Assembly: GCA_902478725.1 (NCBI GenBank)
Contig: CABSMD010000136.1
Coordinates: 1-6,976, forward strand
DNA length: 6,976 nt
Origin: an uncultured Clostridia bacterium
GTDB lineage: Bacteria > Bacillota > Clostridia > HGM11514
Reading direction: 5' to 3'
The translations under genes and the position numbers were made by a program. Below are positions 1-6,240 of this stretch, piece after piece; the first letter of the stretch is position 1, and each line of letters opens with the position of its first letter. The notes beneath the pieces were generated by a model. That model searched no databases and was not told the origin of the DNA. It saw nothing but the letters and a program-made list of their open reading frames with translations.

Positions 1-84
1 TAGAATCTTAATTTGTGCATATAAATTTATAGAGGCAATAAGCAAAAACCATGAATTGGTGTGAAAATGCTGGTAGTTTGCAGC

Positions 85-92
85 AAAGGAGG
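85..92 (+). promoter_or_regulatory. ribosome binding site of spoIIID
   Basis: AAAGGAGG lies 8 nt before the GTG at 101. It is a near-perfect Shine-Dalgarno sequence and it decides the non-ATG start of spoIIID. The next in-frame ATG is far inside the protein, beyond the helix-turn-helix, so it cannot be the start. Confidence 0.9.
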
Positions 93-100
93 CTCTATAG

Positions 101-352
101 GTGAAAGCACACATTGAGGAAAGAACCATACAATTGGCAGAGTACATCCTGGATAACAAAGCTACAGTACGTGATACCGCGAAAAAATTTGGAATCTCCA
201 AATCTACCGTACATAAAGATGTAACCGAACGTCTCGAGCGAATCAACAGGCCCCTAAGTGAGGCAGTTAAAAATGTCCTGCTGGAGAATAAATCTGTCCG
301 GCACATCCGGGGGGGAATGGCTACCAGAAGAAAGTATAAAAGGGAAGCCTGA
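101..352 (+). CDS. spoIIID: stage III sporulation transcriptional regulator SpoIIID
   Basis: This is a small DNA-binding regulator of the mother cell during endospore formation. In Bacillus subtilis, SpoIIID activates and represses many sigma-E genes and helps switch the mother cell to sigma-K. The 83-residue product has the family's features: an N-terminal ERTIQLAEYIL helix, a helix-turn-helix at about residues 21-41 (TVRDTAKKFGISKSTVHKDV), then TERLERIN and the near-invariant SVRHIRGGMATRRKYK block at the C terminus. The B. subtilis protein is about 10 residues longer at the C terminus, and clostridial members are commonly short like this one. The start is GTG with a strong ribosome binding site. 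The gene is monocistronic on its downstream side: a hairpin terminator follows 6 bp after the stop and the next gene is convergent. Its upstream neighbour lies outside the window. The family assignment is certain from the motif. The role is inferred from the family. Confidence 0.97.
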   Translation: MKAHIEERTIQLAEYILDNKATVRDTAKKFGISKSTVHKDVTERLERINRPLSEAVKNVLLENKSVRHIRGGMATRRKYKREA

Positions 353-358
353 AAGGGG

Positions 359-396
359 AAACGGCCTTCTGCGCCCATGGCAGGAGACCGTTTTTT
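359..396 (+). terminator. intrinsic terminator of spoIIID, possibly bidirectional
   Basis: The arms 359-372 and 380-393 pair around a 7-base loop (373-379). There is one A-C mismatch and one G-U pair. A T-run follows at 391-396 and continues as TTTTTTGTTTT. It sits 6 bp after the spoIIID stop. On the minus strand the same hairpin lies directly after the stop of the converging AI-2E-family gene, but its trailing T-tract there is interrupted by C residues, so it would be a weaker terminator in that direction. Confidence 0.85.
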
Positions 397-399
397 GTT

Positions 400-1566
400 T
401 TAGTCGGATACCGCACTGTTGTCCTCCTCTTCCTCATCCCCGTTGACCCGTCGATACCTGTCGTTGATCCAACCCGAGGCAAGCTCATATAGAACCGACA
501 TGACCGGAATTCCCAGGATCATCCCCACGATACCAAAATAACTGCCGCCCAGCAAGACAGCAAACAGTACCCAAAGCGTCGGCAATCCCACCGAGTTCCC
601 TACAATGCGCGGATAAATCAGGTTCGACTCAACCTGCTGCAGAATTAAAATAAAGATAGCAAACCAGAGCGCGTGAATTGGATTGGTCAGCAGCAGGAGC
701 AAAATGGAGGGGATCGAGCCGATAAACGGGCCAATGATCGGAATCAGATTGGTGACTGCAATCACCGTACTGATGAGGACGGGATATTCCAGCCGAAGAA
801 TCGTCATACCAAGAAAACAAAGTACCCCCAAAATCAAGGTATCGGTCACCTGTCCTCCAATGAAGCTGGAAAAGGTACGGGAAGCAAGGCGCAGGAATTC
901 GACTATCTTCCGGTACGTTTTATCCGAAAAGGTAATCTTGAGTACCTTTTTGAGCTGTTCCTTCCATTTCCTTTTGTCAAGCAGCAAGTAGAGCGAGATG
1001 ATAAATCCAAACAGTGAGTCAGCGGTTATCCTGACAAAGTCGCTTGTGAAGCGGTAAACATGGGTGAATATGCCCGCTAAGGCGTTTGGCAGCGTCTGCG
1101 TAAAATCCTGCAGCTTCTGTTCAATCCCCAATTCCTTCCACAAAGTGCTGTCTGTAAAAGAGGTGTGCGCCTCAAAAAATGATCTGATATTTTGGTAGTA
1201 GCCATCTAAGTTATTGATAAACTGAGTGACACTATTGACCAATTGCGGAATGACATAGAAGCATATGGCAACCACACAGGCCGAAAACAAAACGTAAACC
1301 GTAAGCACTGCGCTTACCACCACTGCCTTACCATGCTCATCCTTTTTAAAAAGTTTTCCAAAAAAGCGGCGCATATGCAAATACGGTTTGTTTAATACGA
1401 ACGCTACCACGATTCCAATCAAAAAAGGTCTCAGATATCCAAAAAATTGGGCAACTGCGGCCAAAACCGCGTCTATGCGAAAAATCAAAAAGACCGAAAT
1501 TACAATTGAGATAATTAGGATAGCCGCAATTCTAAGCCATTTTATATTCATAGGGTTCCCTGCCAT
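400..1566 (-). CDS. AI-2E family transporter (UPF0118, PF01594)
   Basis: This is a polytopic inner-membrane protein of 388 residues. The family takes its name from E. coli TqsA, reported to export autoinducer-2. Firmicute members (YtvI/YueF/YubA-like) mostly have unknown substrates, and some relatives are linked to sodium or proton antiport, so quorum signalling should not be assumed. Hydrophobic segments lie at about residues 10-29, 42-59, 82-105, 183-196, 236-258, 262-292, 297-312 and 328-360. A soluble segment separates the third and fourth (about 110-180), as is usual for the family. Signature stretches are GGQVTDTLILGVL (237-249), NLIPIIGPFIGSIPS (273-287) and QQVESNLIYPRIVGNSVGLP (310-329). 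The C terminus is a short acidic tail (DEEEED). The chosen ATG has AAAGG 10 nt upstream. An internal in-frame ATG at 1551 (residue 6) is a possible alternative. A terminator separates the gene from ppiB, so it is probably transcribed on its own. Confidence 0.92.
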   Translation of the reverse strand: MAGNPMNIKWLRIAAILIISIVISVFLIFRIDAVLAAVAQFFGYLRPFLIGIVVAFVLNKPYLHMRRFFGKLFKKDEHGKAVVVSAVLTVYVLFSACVVAICFYVIPQLVNSVTQFINNLDGYYQNIRSFFEAHTSFTDSTLWKELGIEQKLQDFTQTLPNALAGIFTHVYRFTSDFVRITADSLFGFIISLYLLLDKRKWKEQLKKVLKITFSDKTYRKIVEFLRLASRTFSSFIGGQVTDTLILGVLCFLGMTILRLEYPVLISTVIAVTNLIPIIGPFIGSIPSILLLLLTNPIHALWFAIFILILQQVESNLIYPRIVGNSVGLPTLWVLFAVLLGGSYFGIVGMILGIPVMSVLYELASGWINDRYRRVNGDEEEEDNSAVSD

Positions 1567-1610
1567 TTATAAGATACCTTTATCCTGTCACAAAACCCTT
1601 ATTAACATAC

Positions 1611-1635
1611 AAAAAACCGCCTATAAAATAGGCGG
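1611..1635 (-). terminator. intrinsic terminator of the deaD-thioesterase-ppiB operon
   Basis: Perfect 7-bp arms (1617-1623 and 1629-1635, CCGCCTA/TAGGCGG) enclose a 5-base loop. On the minus strand they are followed at once by six T residues (1616-1611). It begins 12 bp after the ppiB stop codon. It marks the end of the three-gene operon and separates it from the AI-2E-family gene downstream. Confidence 0.95.
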
Positions 1636-1647
1636 CTGCTGTGTTCT

Positions 1648-2154
1648 TTATGAAAGCTTTTCCGGCTCGTCAGCCAATTCGTCATCGGATACCGTAATCG
1701 TTTTAATTTTTTGCTCCGTCAGAGGACGATCGTTGTAATCGGTCTCACAAGAAGCAATTTCGTCTACTGCTTCCATGCCTTCTATCACCTCGCCAAACGC
1801 CGCATACTGCCCGTCCAGGTGGGGCGCGTCCGCATGCATGATAAAGAACTGAGAACCTGCGCTGTCAGGGCTCATCGCCCGCGCCATCGACAGTACGCCT
1901 CGCTTATGCAGCAGGGGATTATTGATGCCGTTTTTTGAAAACTCTCCCCGGATTGAATATCCAGGGCCGCCCATACCGGTGCCGTCCGGACAACCGCCCT
2001 GTATCATAAAACCAGGGATTACCCTGTGAAAGATAAGTCCATCATAAAAGCCGCTTCTGGCAAGGCTTAAAAAATTCTTCACCGTGTTCGGCGCATAGTC
2101 CGGATATAATTTCGCCGTGATCTTCTTCCCATTTTCCAGTTCAATTGTTATCAT
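1648..2154 (-). CDS. ppiB: cyclophilin-type peptidyl-prolyl cis-trans isomerase
   Basis: This enzyme catalyses cis-trans isomerisation of X-Pro peptide bonds to help protein folding. At 168 residues and without a signal peptide it is a single-domain cytoplasmic cyclophilin. The core motifs are intact: FHRVIPGFMIQGG at 42-54, with R44 as the catalytic arginine (Arg55 in human CypA) and F49, M50 and Q52 lining the pocket; GSQFFI at 100-105; and LDGQYAAFG at 113-121. The position of the CypA tryptophan that contacts cyclosporin (Trp121) is histidine here (H112), and that of CypA His126 is tyrosine (Y117). Bacterial cyclophilins often differ at this tryptophan. The ATG lies 14 nt inside the end of the upstream thioesterase gene, with GGGAGG 6 nt before it, so translation is probably coupled. 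It is the last gene of the operon, followed by a strong terminator. The last 20 residues or so (SDDELADEPEKLS) are an acidic, probably flexible tail. Confidence 0.96.
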   Translation of the reverse strand: MITIELENGKKITAKLYPDYAPNTVKNFLSLARSGFYDGLIFHRVIPGFMIQGGCPDGTGMGGPGYSIRGEFSKNGINNPLLHKRGVLSMARAMSPDSAGSQFFIMHADAPHLDGQYAAFGEVIEGMEAVDEIASCETDYNDRPLTEQKIKTITVSDDELADEPEKLS

Positions 2155-2626
2155 TGGAAACCTCCCGCTTTTTCTTTATTTTATCATGACGGGCCTGTGC
2201 CCGGTCAAAGCGCTCCTGCTGCAAAGACGTCTCAATCTCCAATTTTGGTACCTTGGTAGGCCTTTCGTTATCGTCCAGCGCAACAAAGGTGATCTTGGCC
2301 ACGTTGGTCAGCATCTGCTTCCCGCTTAACATATTCTCTGCATATACCTCTACCGCAACCTGCATCGAGGTATTTCCCACCCAGATCAGGGTGGCCTTTA
2401 ACAGAACCAGCTCTCCCTGCCGGATGGGATGGCGGAAATCCAGCCCATCCATCGATACGGTGGCCACCTTTTGGTTGGAATGGCGGCTTGCCACCATCGC
2501 GCCTACGATGTCGATCCAGTGCATAAGCTGTCCTCCCAGTAAATTACCCAATAAATTGGTATCATTGGGCAATACCAGCTGAGACATTTCTGTATAAGAT
2601 TCACCTGCTTTTTTCGATTCCTTCAT
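2141..2626 (-). CDS. acyl-CoA thioesterase, hotdog fold (YkhA/cytosolic acyl-CoA hydrolase type)
   Basis: This enzyme hydrolyses acyl-CoA thioesters to free acid and CoA in the cytoplasm. The 161-residue product has one hotdog domain at about residues 10-125, with the family signature PNDTNLLGNLLGGQLMHWIDIVGAMVASRH (20-49). In it N24 and D39 match the Asn and Asp conserved in the YkhA/YciA/ACOT7 group. MDGLDFRHPIRQGELV (59-74) follows. The last 27 residues are highly charged and probably helical (QQERFDRAQARHDKIKKKRE), as in YkhA-like proteins. The chain-length preference cannot be read from the sequence. The start is fixed by GGAGG 6 nt upstream. A second ATG at 2630 is out of frame, only 2 nt from that site, and opens just 9 codons. 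The gene starts 13 nt after the helicase stop and overlaps ppiB by 14 nt, so it is the middle gene of a compact operon. Confidence 0.93.
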   Translation of the reverse strand: MKESKKAGESYTEMSQLVLPNDTNLLGNLLGGQLMHWIDIVGAMVASRHSNQKVATVSMDGLDFRHPIRQGELVLLKATLIWVGNTSMQVAVEVYAENMLSGKQMLTNVAKITFVALDDNERPTKVPKLEIETSLQQERFDRAQARHDKIKKKREVSNDNN

Positions 2627-2639
2627 GCATTACCTCCGT

Positions 2640-4226
2640 CTACCTGGGCCTTGCGCCCGCCTTTTCGATGTTGATGCTTTTCCCCTTAATCTTACAGTTT
2701 TTCATAATTTTCAATACCTGCTTGGCGTTTTCCTTTGGCACCTCGACAAAGGTATACTTGTCATAGATGTCGATGCTGCCAATCGCCTTACCCGGCAGAC
2801 CCGACTCGCCCGCGATCGCTCCGACGATGTGGCGCGGGTCAACGCCGTGGTTTTTGCCAATATTGATAAACAGTCTCACCATACCGGGCTCCGCGCCGGT
2901 ATCGGCAAATTCATCGGCATCCGGCTTTGGGTTGTCCTTTTCCAACGTCATCTTCATCAACGCAGCCGCAATATCGACCGAGGTCATTTCCCCTTCGGTC
3001 ATCTGGTCGATCGCGCCGTAATATCGCTCCAAATCCCCGTTTTCAATTACCTGTTCAATCTCGCTTATCAGCTTGTTCGTTTTAAGCTCTTCCAGCTCGT
3101 CAAGCGTTGGAACAGGTTTTCTGTTAATTCTGGTCTTGGCATACCGCTGAATGTCCTTAAGCTCCATCATCTGCCGCCGCCCGGAAACGAAGGTAAATGC
3201 CTGACCCGAGCGCCCGGCGCGCCCGGTTCTGCCGATGCGATGGACATAATACTCAATATCCTGCGGAATGTCATAGTTGAACACCGCGTCCACGTCGTCC
3301 ACATCGATACCGCGCGCCGCGACATCGGTCGCAACCAGAATATCCACCCTGCCCTTTTTGAAGCGGTCCATCACCTGCGTCCTGGTTTGCTGCTTCATGT
3401 CGCCATGCAGTCCCTCTGCCAGATAGCCACGGAACTGCAGGTCGCTGACCAGCTCATCCACCTGCCGCTTGGTGTTGCAAAACACAATGGACAGATGAAA
3501 ATCGTACAGGTCAATTATCCTGCCCAAAACCTCTGGACGTTTGGAGGATGGAAGCTCAATATAATACTGTTCAATGCTTGGCACCGTCAGCTGCTGGTGA
3601 ACAACCTTAACAAGCTCCGGCTTATTCTGGTAGCGTTTGGCAATCCCCATGATCTCCTTTGACATTGTGGCGGAAAACAGTGTGGTCTGCCGCTCCTTTG
3701 GAACATCCTTTAAAATGGTCTCGATATCGTCACGGAAGCCCATGTTCAGCATCTCGTCCGCCTCGTCCAAAATAACCATAAATACCTGGTCTAGCTTTAA
3801 TGTCCCGCGGCGGATGTGATCCATCACCCTTCCCGGGGTACCAATTACAATCTGTGCGCCTTGTCTTAGAGCCTTGATCTGCCGGTCGATCGGCTGTCCC
3901 CCATAAATAGGGACACAACTCAATCCCCGCTTGTATTTGGCAAACCGCCCAATCTCCTCACAGGCCTGTACCGCAAGCTCCCGCGTGGGGCAGAGTGCCA
4001 GAACCTGCAAGCAGCGCTTCTTTGGATCGGAAAGTTCGATTGCAGGCAAGCCGAAAGCCGCCGTCTTTCCCGTGCCCGTCTGGGACTGGCCAATCACGTC
4101 ACGTCCCTCCATAATCAGTGGGATCGCCGTACTCTGTATGGCAGTGGTCTCCTCAAATCCAATCTCTTTTACTGCTTTTAATACCTCTCTGGATAATTCC
4201 AGTTCCTCGAATGATACGCGTTCCAT
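2640..4226 (-). CDS. deaD: DEAD-box ATP-dependent RNA helicase, DeaD/CsdA type with DbpA-like RNA-binding domain
   Basis: This enzyme remodels RNA duplexes and ribonucleoproteins using ATP. Relatives act in ribosome assembly, mRNA decay and cold adaptation. The 528-residue product has all the helicase motifs: Q motif with Q31, Walker A SQTGTGKT (48-55, K54), PTREL (80-84), TPGR (130-133), DEAD (154-157), SAT (185-187), VATDVAARGID (298-308) and HRIGRTGR (329-336). A helical linker (about 375-435) resembles the dimerisation region of DeaD/CshA proteins. Residues 449-523 match the DbpA RNA-binding domain (PF03880; VRLFINIGKNHGV, HIVGAIAGESGLPGKAIGSIDIYDKYTFVEVP). There is almost no basic RGG-type tail. 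DbpA/YxiN is the alternative name, but the linker and the 528-residue length favour DeaD. The ATG has GAGGA 6 nt upstream. It is the first gene of an operon with its own promoter at 4300-4328. Confidence 0.95.
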   Translation of the reverse strand: MERVSFEELELSREVLKAVKEIGFEETTAIQSTAIPLIMEGRDVIGQSQTGTGKTAAFGLPAIELSDPKKRCLQVLALCPTRELAVQACEEIGRFAKYKRGLSCVPIYGGQPIDRQIKALRQGAQIVIGTPGRVMDHIRRGTLKLDQVFMVILDEADEMLNMGFRDDIETILKDVPKERQTTLFSATMSKEIMGIAKRYQNKPELVKVVHQQLTVPSIEQYYIELPSSKRPEVLGRIIDLYDFHLSIVFCNTKRQVDELVSDLQFRGYLAEGLHGDMKQQTRTQVMDRFKKGRVDILVATDVAARGIDVDDVDAVFNYDIPQDIEYYVHRIGRTGRAGRSGQAFTFVSGRRQMMELKDIQRYAKTRINRKPVPTLDELEELKTNKLISEIEQVIENGDLERYYGAIDQMTEGEMTSVDIAAALMKMTLEKDNPKPDADEFADTGAEPGMVRLFINIGKNHGVDPRHIVGAIAGESGLPGKAIGSIDIYDKYTFVEVPKENAKQVLKIMKNCKIKGKSINIEKAGARPR

Positions 4227-4252
4227 TCATTGTCCTCGCTTTATCAAATATT

Positions 4253-4290
4253 CGTTAATTCGCAGGAATTGGAAAATCCCTAAACTAACG
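4253..4290 (-). promoter_or_regulatory. inverted repeats in the deaD 5' leader
   Basis: Two possible hairpins share bases. The longer pairs 4290-4283 with 4260-4253 (CGTTAGTT with AATTAACG, 8 bp including one G-U) across a 22-base loop. The shorter pairs 4270-4266 with 4261-4257 (AATTC/GAATT, 5 bp) around a 4-base loop. They cannot form together because 4257-4260 is used by both. Both are AT-rich and individually weak. Whether they regulate the helicase is unknown. Confidence 0.3.
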
Positions 4291-4299
4291 TTCGCTATA

Positions 4300-4328
4300 A
4301 GTATACCACATTTTTCATAGGATTACAA
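4300..4328 (-). promoter_or_regulatory. sigma-A-type promoter of the deaD operon
   Basis: Reading the minus strand, TTGTAA (4328-4323) is followed by a 17-bp spacer and TATACT (4305-4300). These match the consensus boxes at 4 of 6 and 5 of 6 positions. TG at 4308-4307 makes it an extended -10 promoter. Transcription would start near 4296-4293 and leave a leader of about 67 nt before the helicase ATG. The -35 box begins 2 bp after the stop of the heparinase-like gene. Confidence 0.8.
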
Positions 4329-4329
4329 A

Positions 4330-6207
4330 TTATTTCTCAGATGATATTTTTACCGTGAAACTACCCTCTCTCCTTTTTTCAGTCATACAAAGAACAATAC
4401 GGTAAAGAAAACCACCCCACTTCCTTCTCAAGTCCTCGTCAAAATCAATCTCTTCCACCGAAACAGTAACCGGACAGCCGCTGTATACAATTTTGCAATC
4501 GGCGATTCGGATCAATCCATCCCCCAGCTCCGGCTTGCGGCAGGTGATCAGGTTCCAGCAAGCCCCGCCGGGACCATCTGCGAATGAAAACGTGTCAGTC
4601 ACCGTCACACAGGATTCCGTACGATTCAGAACAAAATGCCGTTCCCATGATCCGATCCCGGCTTTTGACGGATAGGCGTCCTTCAAAGAAATCAAAAGGC
4701 TGGTATCTGCCCCATCGCAAGTATACTCCAGTACTCTGGCCGCATATTCCCTACCGTCCTTTTGCATGACCCCGTTGATGGTAGGTAGATTGTGATACCC
4801 AGACTGCATGGTAAAAATCTCGTACCGCTGCGGACTGAAGGTCTTTTTGGTATAGGCACCAACCCCCATATCGATCAGCACAGGCTTCCCGTCGTGATAT
4901 ACCATGAACTGTCCGACATCGTTGTGGTTGTGGCTTTCGTCATTATGCGCACCCTTTGCGGCTAGAATGAGGCCGCCTCCATCCTCCCGTTCATGCGCTA
5001 CCATGACCTGAATCCCCGGCATCCAGCAGTCCTTGTCGTAGAGATCGGAAATATCCTTTCCCAAAAAGAACGGGTAATCGAAGATATCATATAAAATGCG
5101 GATACTGAACTGGGTAGAAAATCCCTTCCATGGCACCAGCCCCTTTGAAGAGAACCAATCCTTTCGCGTATTTGTAATCATGTAGAGAGCAAACTGGCGC
5201 AGCGGTTCATTTTTGGTTGCCTCAGCCATACGGTAGATGTTACCGCTTCCAAACGACAGTTCATAGCCGTTGTCACCAAAGTTGGCAAAGCATTTACCAT
5301 TTAGATGCGCCTTGCGGATGTAATCCCCGATATTCCGAATCAGCGGTTCTGCGTAAACATCGATTGCTCCATCGGTTGCCCGGAACATCAGATCCAGCGC
5401 GTCAAACAGCGCGCCGCCGGCGGCGTTCCAGTAACCCGGTCCCTCGTCACAGCCGCCGTCTGCATGGTAGATACCAATAAATTGATCCAGTACACGCAGG
5501 GATTTTAGTATAATAGACTCCACGTATTCCGTATCATCGAGCAGGAAAAGGGCGCAGGTCAGCACATTGCTGATGATCCATGGATTCCAGTTGTTGATTC
5601 TTCCCCTGCCGGACAATCCCATCCAGCCAAAACCGTCCGTCTGCATCACCGGATCGATAACCCGGGCGCGCACCTCGGATTCCATGCGCCTGGCCACGAT
5701 GGGAGAAACGCGGTCAAGCGCTTCCTTGGCAATGTAATAAACACAGGAGAGCGTCGCCCCCATCATGGCACTCATCAGGTCAACCGTCACGCCGGCTGGC
5801 GGGTTTGGAAGTGCATAAGGGCGGTCTGATCGGTTTTCGTGGTTGTTGTGTGCCGGAACGACCCAGCTTGTCTGCTCACAAATCGCCCAAATGTAGTCAA
5901 CCAGCTTGTCCGTGTATTTCCCTTTCCCATCCATACATTCAGCAAGAGCCAGAATATATACGCTGTCCATCCTCTGCTGGTTCCTCGTTTCAAACCGTGA
6001 GCGGTTGCCCGTCCGTTGAAAATCGATATACAGGGTCGCCGGTAGAGCCGGGATCTCCTGTTCCAGAATCCTGTCTGCACAGGCTATAAAGCTGTTTTTC
6101 AGCTGCAGATCGACCATTTTCCATTCCTTTTGGCCATAACGGGGAAAAATATTAAAATTCTGTCCGCACCGGACTGTAAACGACTGGTTTCTTAACTGCT
6201 CTAACAC
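4330..6207 (-). CDS. heparinase II/III-family protein, probable cytoplasmic polysaccharide/oligosaccharide lyase
   Basis: The 625-residue product has the two-part architecture of the family: an (alpha/alpha) toroid in roughly the first 390 residues, then the heparinase II/III-like beta-sandwich domain (PF07940). Such enzymes cleave uronate-containing glycans by beta-elimination. Candidate catalytic residues are N208 in NNWNPW (205-210), Y259 in GPGYW (256-260) and H426. H428, D446 (VLIDMG) and H472 (YHNLPTING) fit the zinc ligands seen in Pedobacter heparinase II. No signal peptide or membrane segment is visible, so the protein is probably cytoplasmic and acts on imported oligosaccharides. 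The substrate (heparin/heparan, chondroitin, alginate or another glycan) cannot be told from sequence. The start is GTG, with AGGAG 8 nt upstream. It lies 33 bp after a paralogue with no terminator between them, so the two are probably co-transcribed. Confidence 0.88.
   Translation of the reverse strand: MLEQLRNQSFTVRCGQNFNIFPRYGQKEWKMVDLQLKNSFIACADRILEQEIPALPATLYIDFQRTGNRSRFETRNQQRMDSVYILALAECMDGKGKYTDKLVDYIWAICEQTSWVVPAHNNHENRSDRPYALPNPPAGVTVDLMSAMMGATLSCVYYIAKEALDRVSPIVARRMESEVRARVIDPVMQTDGFGWMGLSGRGRINNWNPWIISNVLTCALFLLDDTEYVESIILKSLRVLDQFIGIYHADGGCDEGPGYWNAAGGALFDALDLMFRATDGAIDVYAEPLIRNIGDYIRKAHLNGKCFANFGDNGYELSFGSGNIYRMAEATKNEPLRQFALYMITNTRKDWFSSKGLVPWKGFSTQFSIRILYDIFDYPFFLGKDISDLYDKDCWMPGIQVMVAHEREDGGGLILAAKGAHNDESHNHNDVGQFMVYHDGKPVLIDMGVGAYTKKTFSPQRYEIFTMQSGYHNLPTINGVMQKDGREYAARVLEYTCDGADTSLLISLKDAYPSKAGIGSWERHFVLNRTESCVTVTDTFSFADGPGGACWNLITCRKPELGDGLIRIADCKIVYSGCPVTVSVEEIDFDEDLRRKWGGFLYRIVLCMTEKRREGSFTVKISSEK
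4729..5004 (-). repeat. paralogous segment, copy in the complete heparinase-like gene
   Basis: These 276 bp encode the most conserved part of the tandem heparinase-like pair (residues 402-493). They correspond without gaps to 6634-6909. Most nucleotide differences are silent third-position changes. The longest identical run I found is 25 bp (4802-4826 with 6707-6731). Confidence 0.8.
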
Positions 6208-6215
6208 CGTTGCAT

Positions 6216-6223
6216 CTCCTTTT
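6216..6223 (-). promoter_or_regulatory. ribosome binding site deciding the GTG start of the complete heparinase-like gene
   Basis: On the minus strand AAAAGGAG (6223-6216) lies 8 nt before the GTG at 6207. An ATG at 6215 touches the site directly and opens only four codons before a stop (ATG CAA CGG TGT TAG), so it cannot be the gene start. Confidence 0.85.
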
Positions 6224-6240
6224 CAAACATTAATCTAGTA

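Noticed and set aside
18..26. CATATAAAT upstream of spoIIID as a sigma-E -10 element
   Set aside because: It resembles the sigma-E -10 box (CATACAAT-like), and sigma-E control is known for spoIIID in B. subtilis, but the -35 position falls at the window edge and cannot be judged.
1566..1593. TTGTGA - 16 bp - TATAAA as a promoter of the AI-2E-family gene
   Set aside because: The -10 box runs into the start codon at 1566, so transcription would begin downstream of it and too close to the alternative ATG at 1551 to leave a ribosome binding site.
2625..3662. A 345-codon open frame on the plus strand opposite the helicase gene
   Set aside because: It lies wholly antisense to a helicase with every family motif intact, its translation shows no recognisable domain, and I see no good ribosome binding site. 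It is a shadow produced by codon bias.
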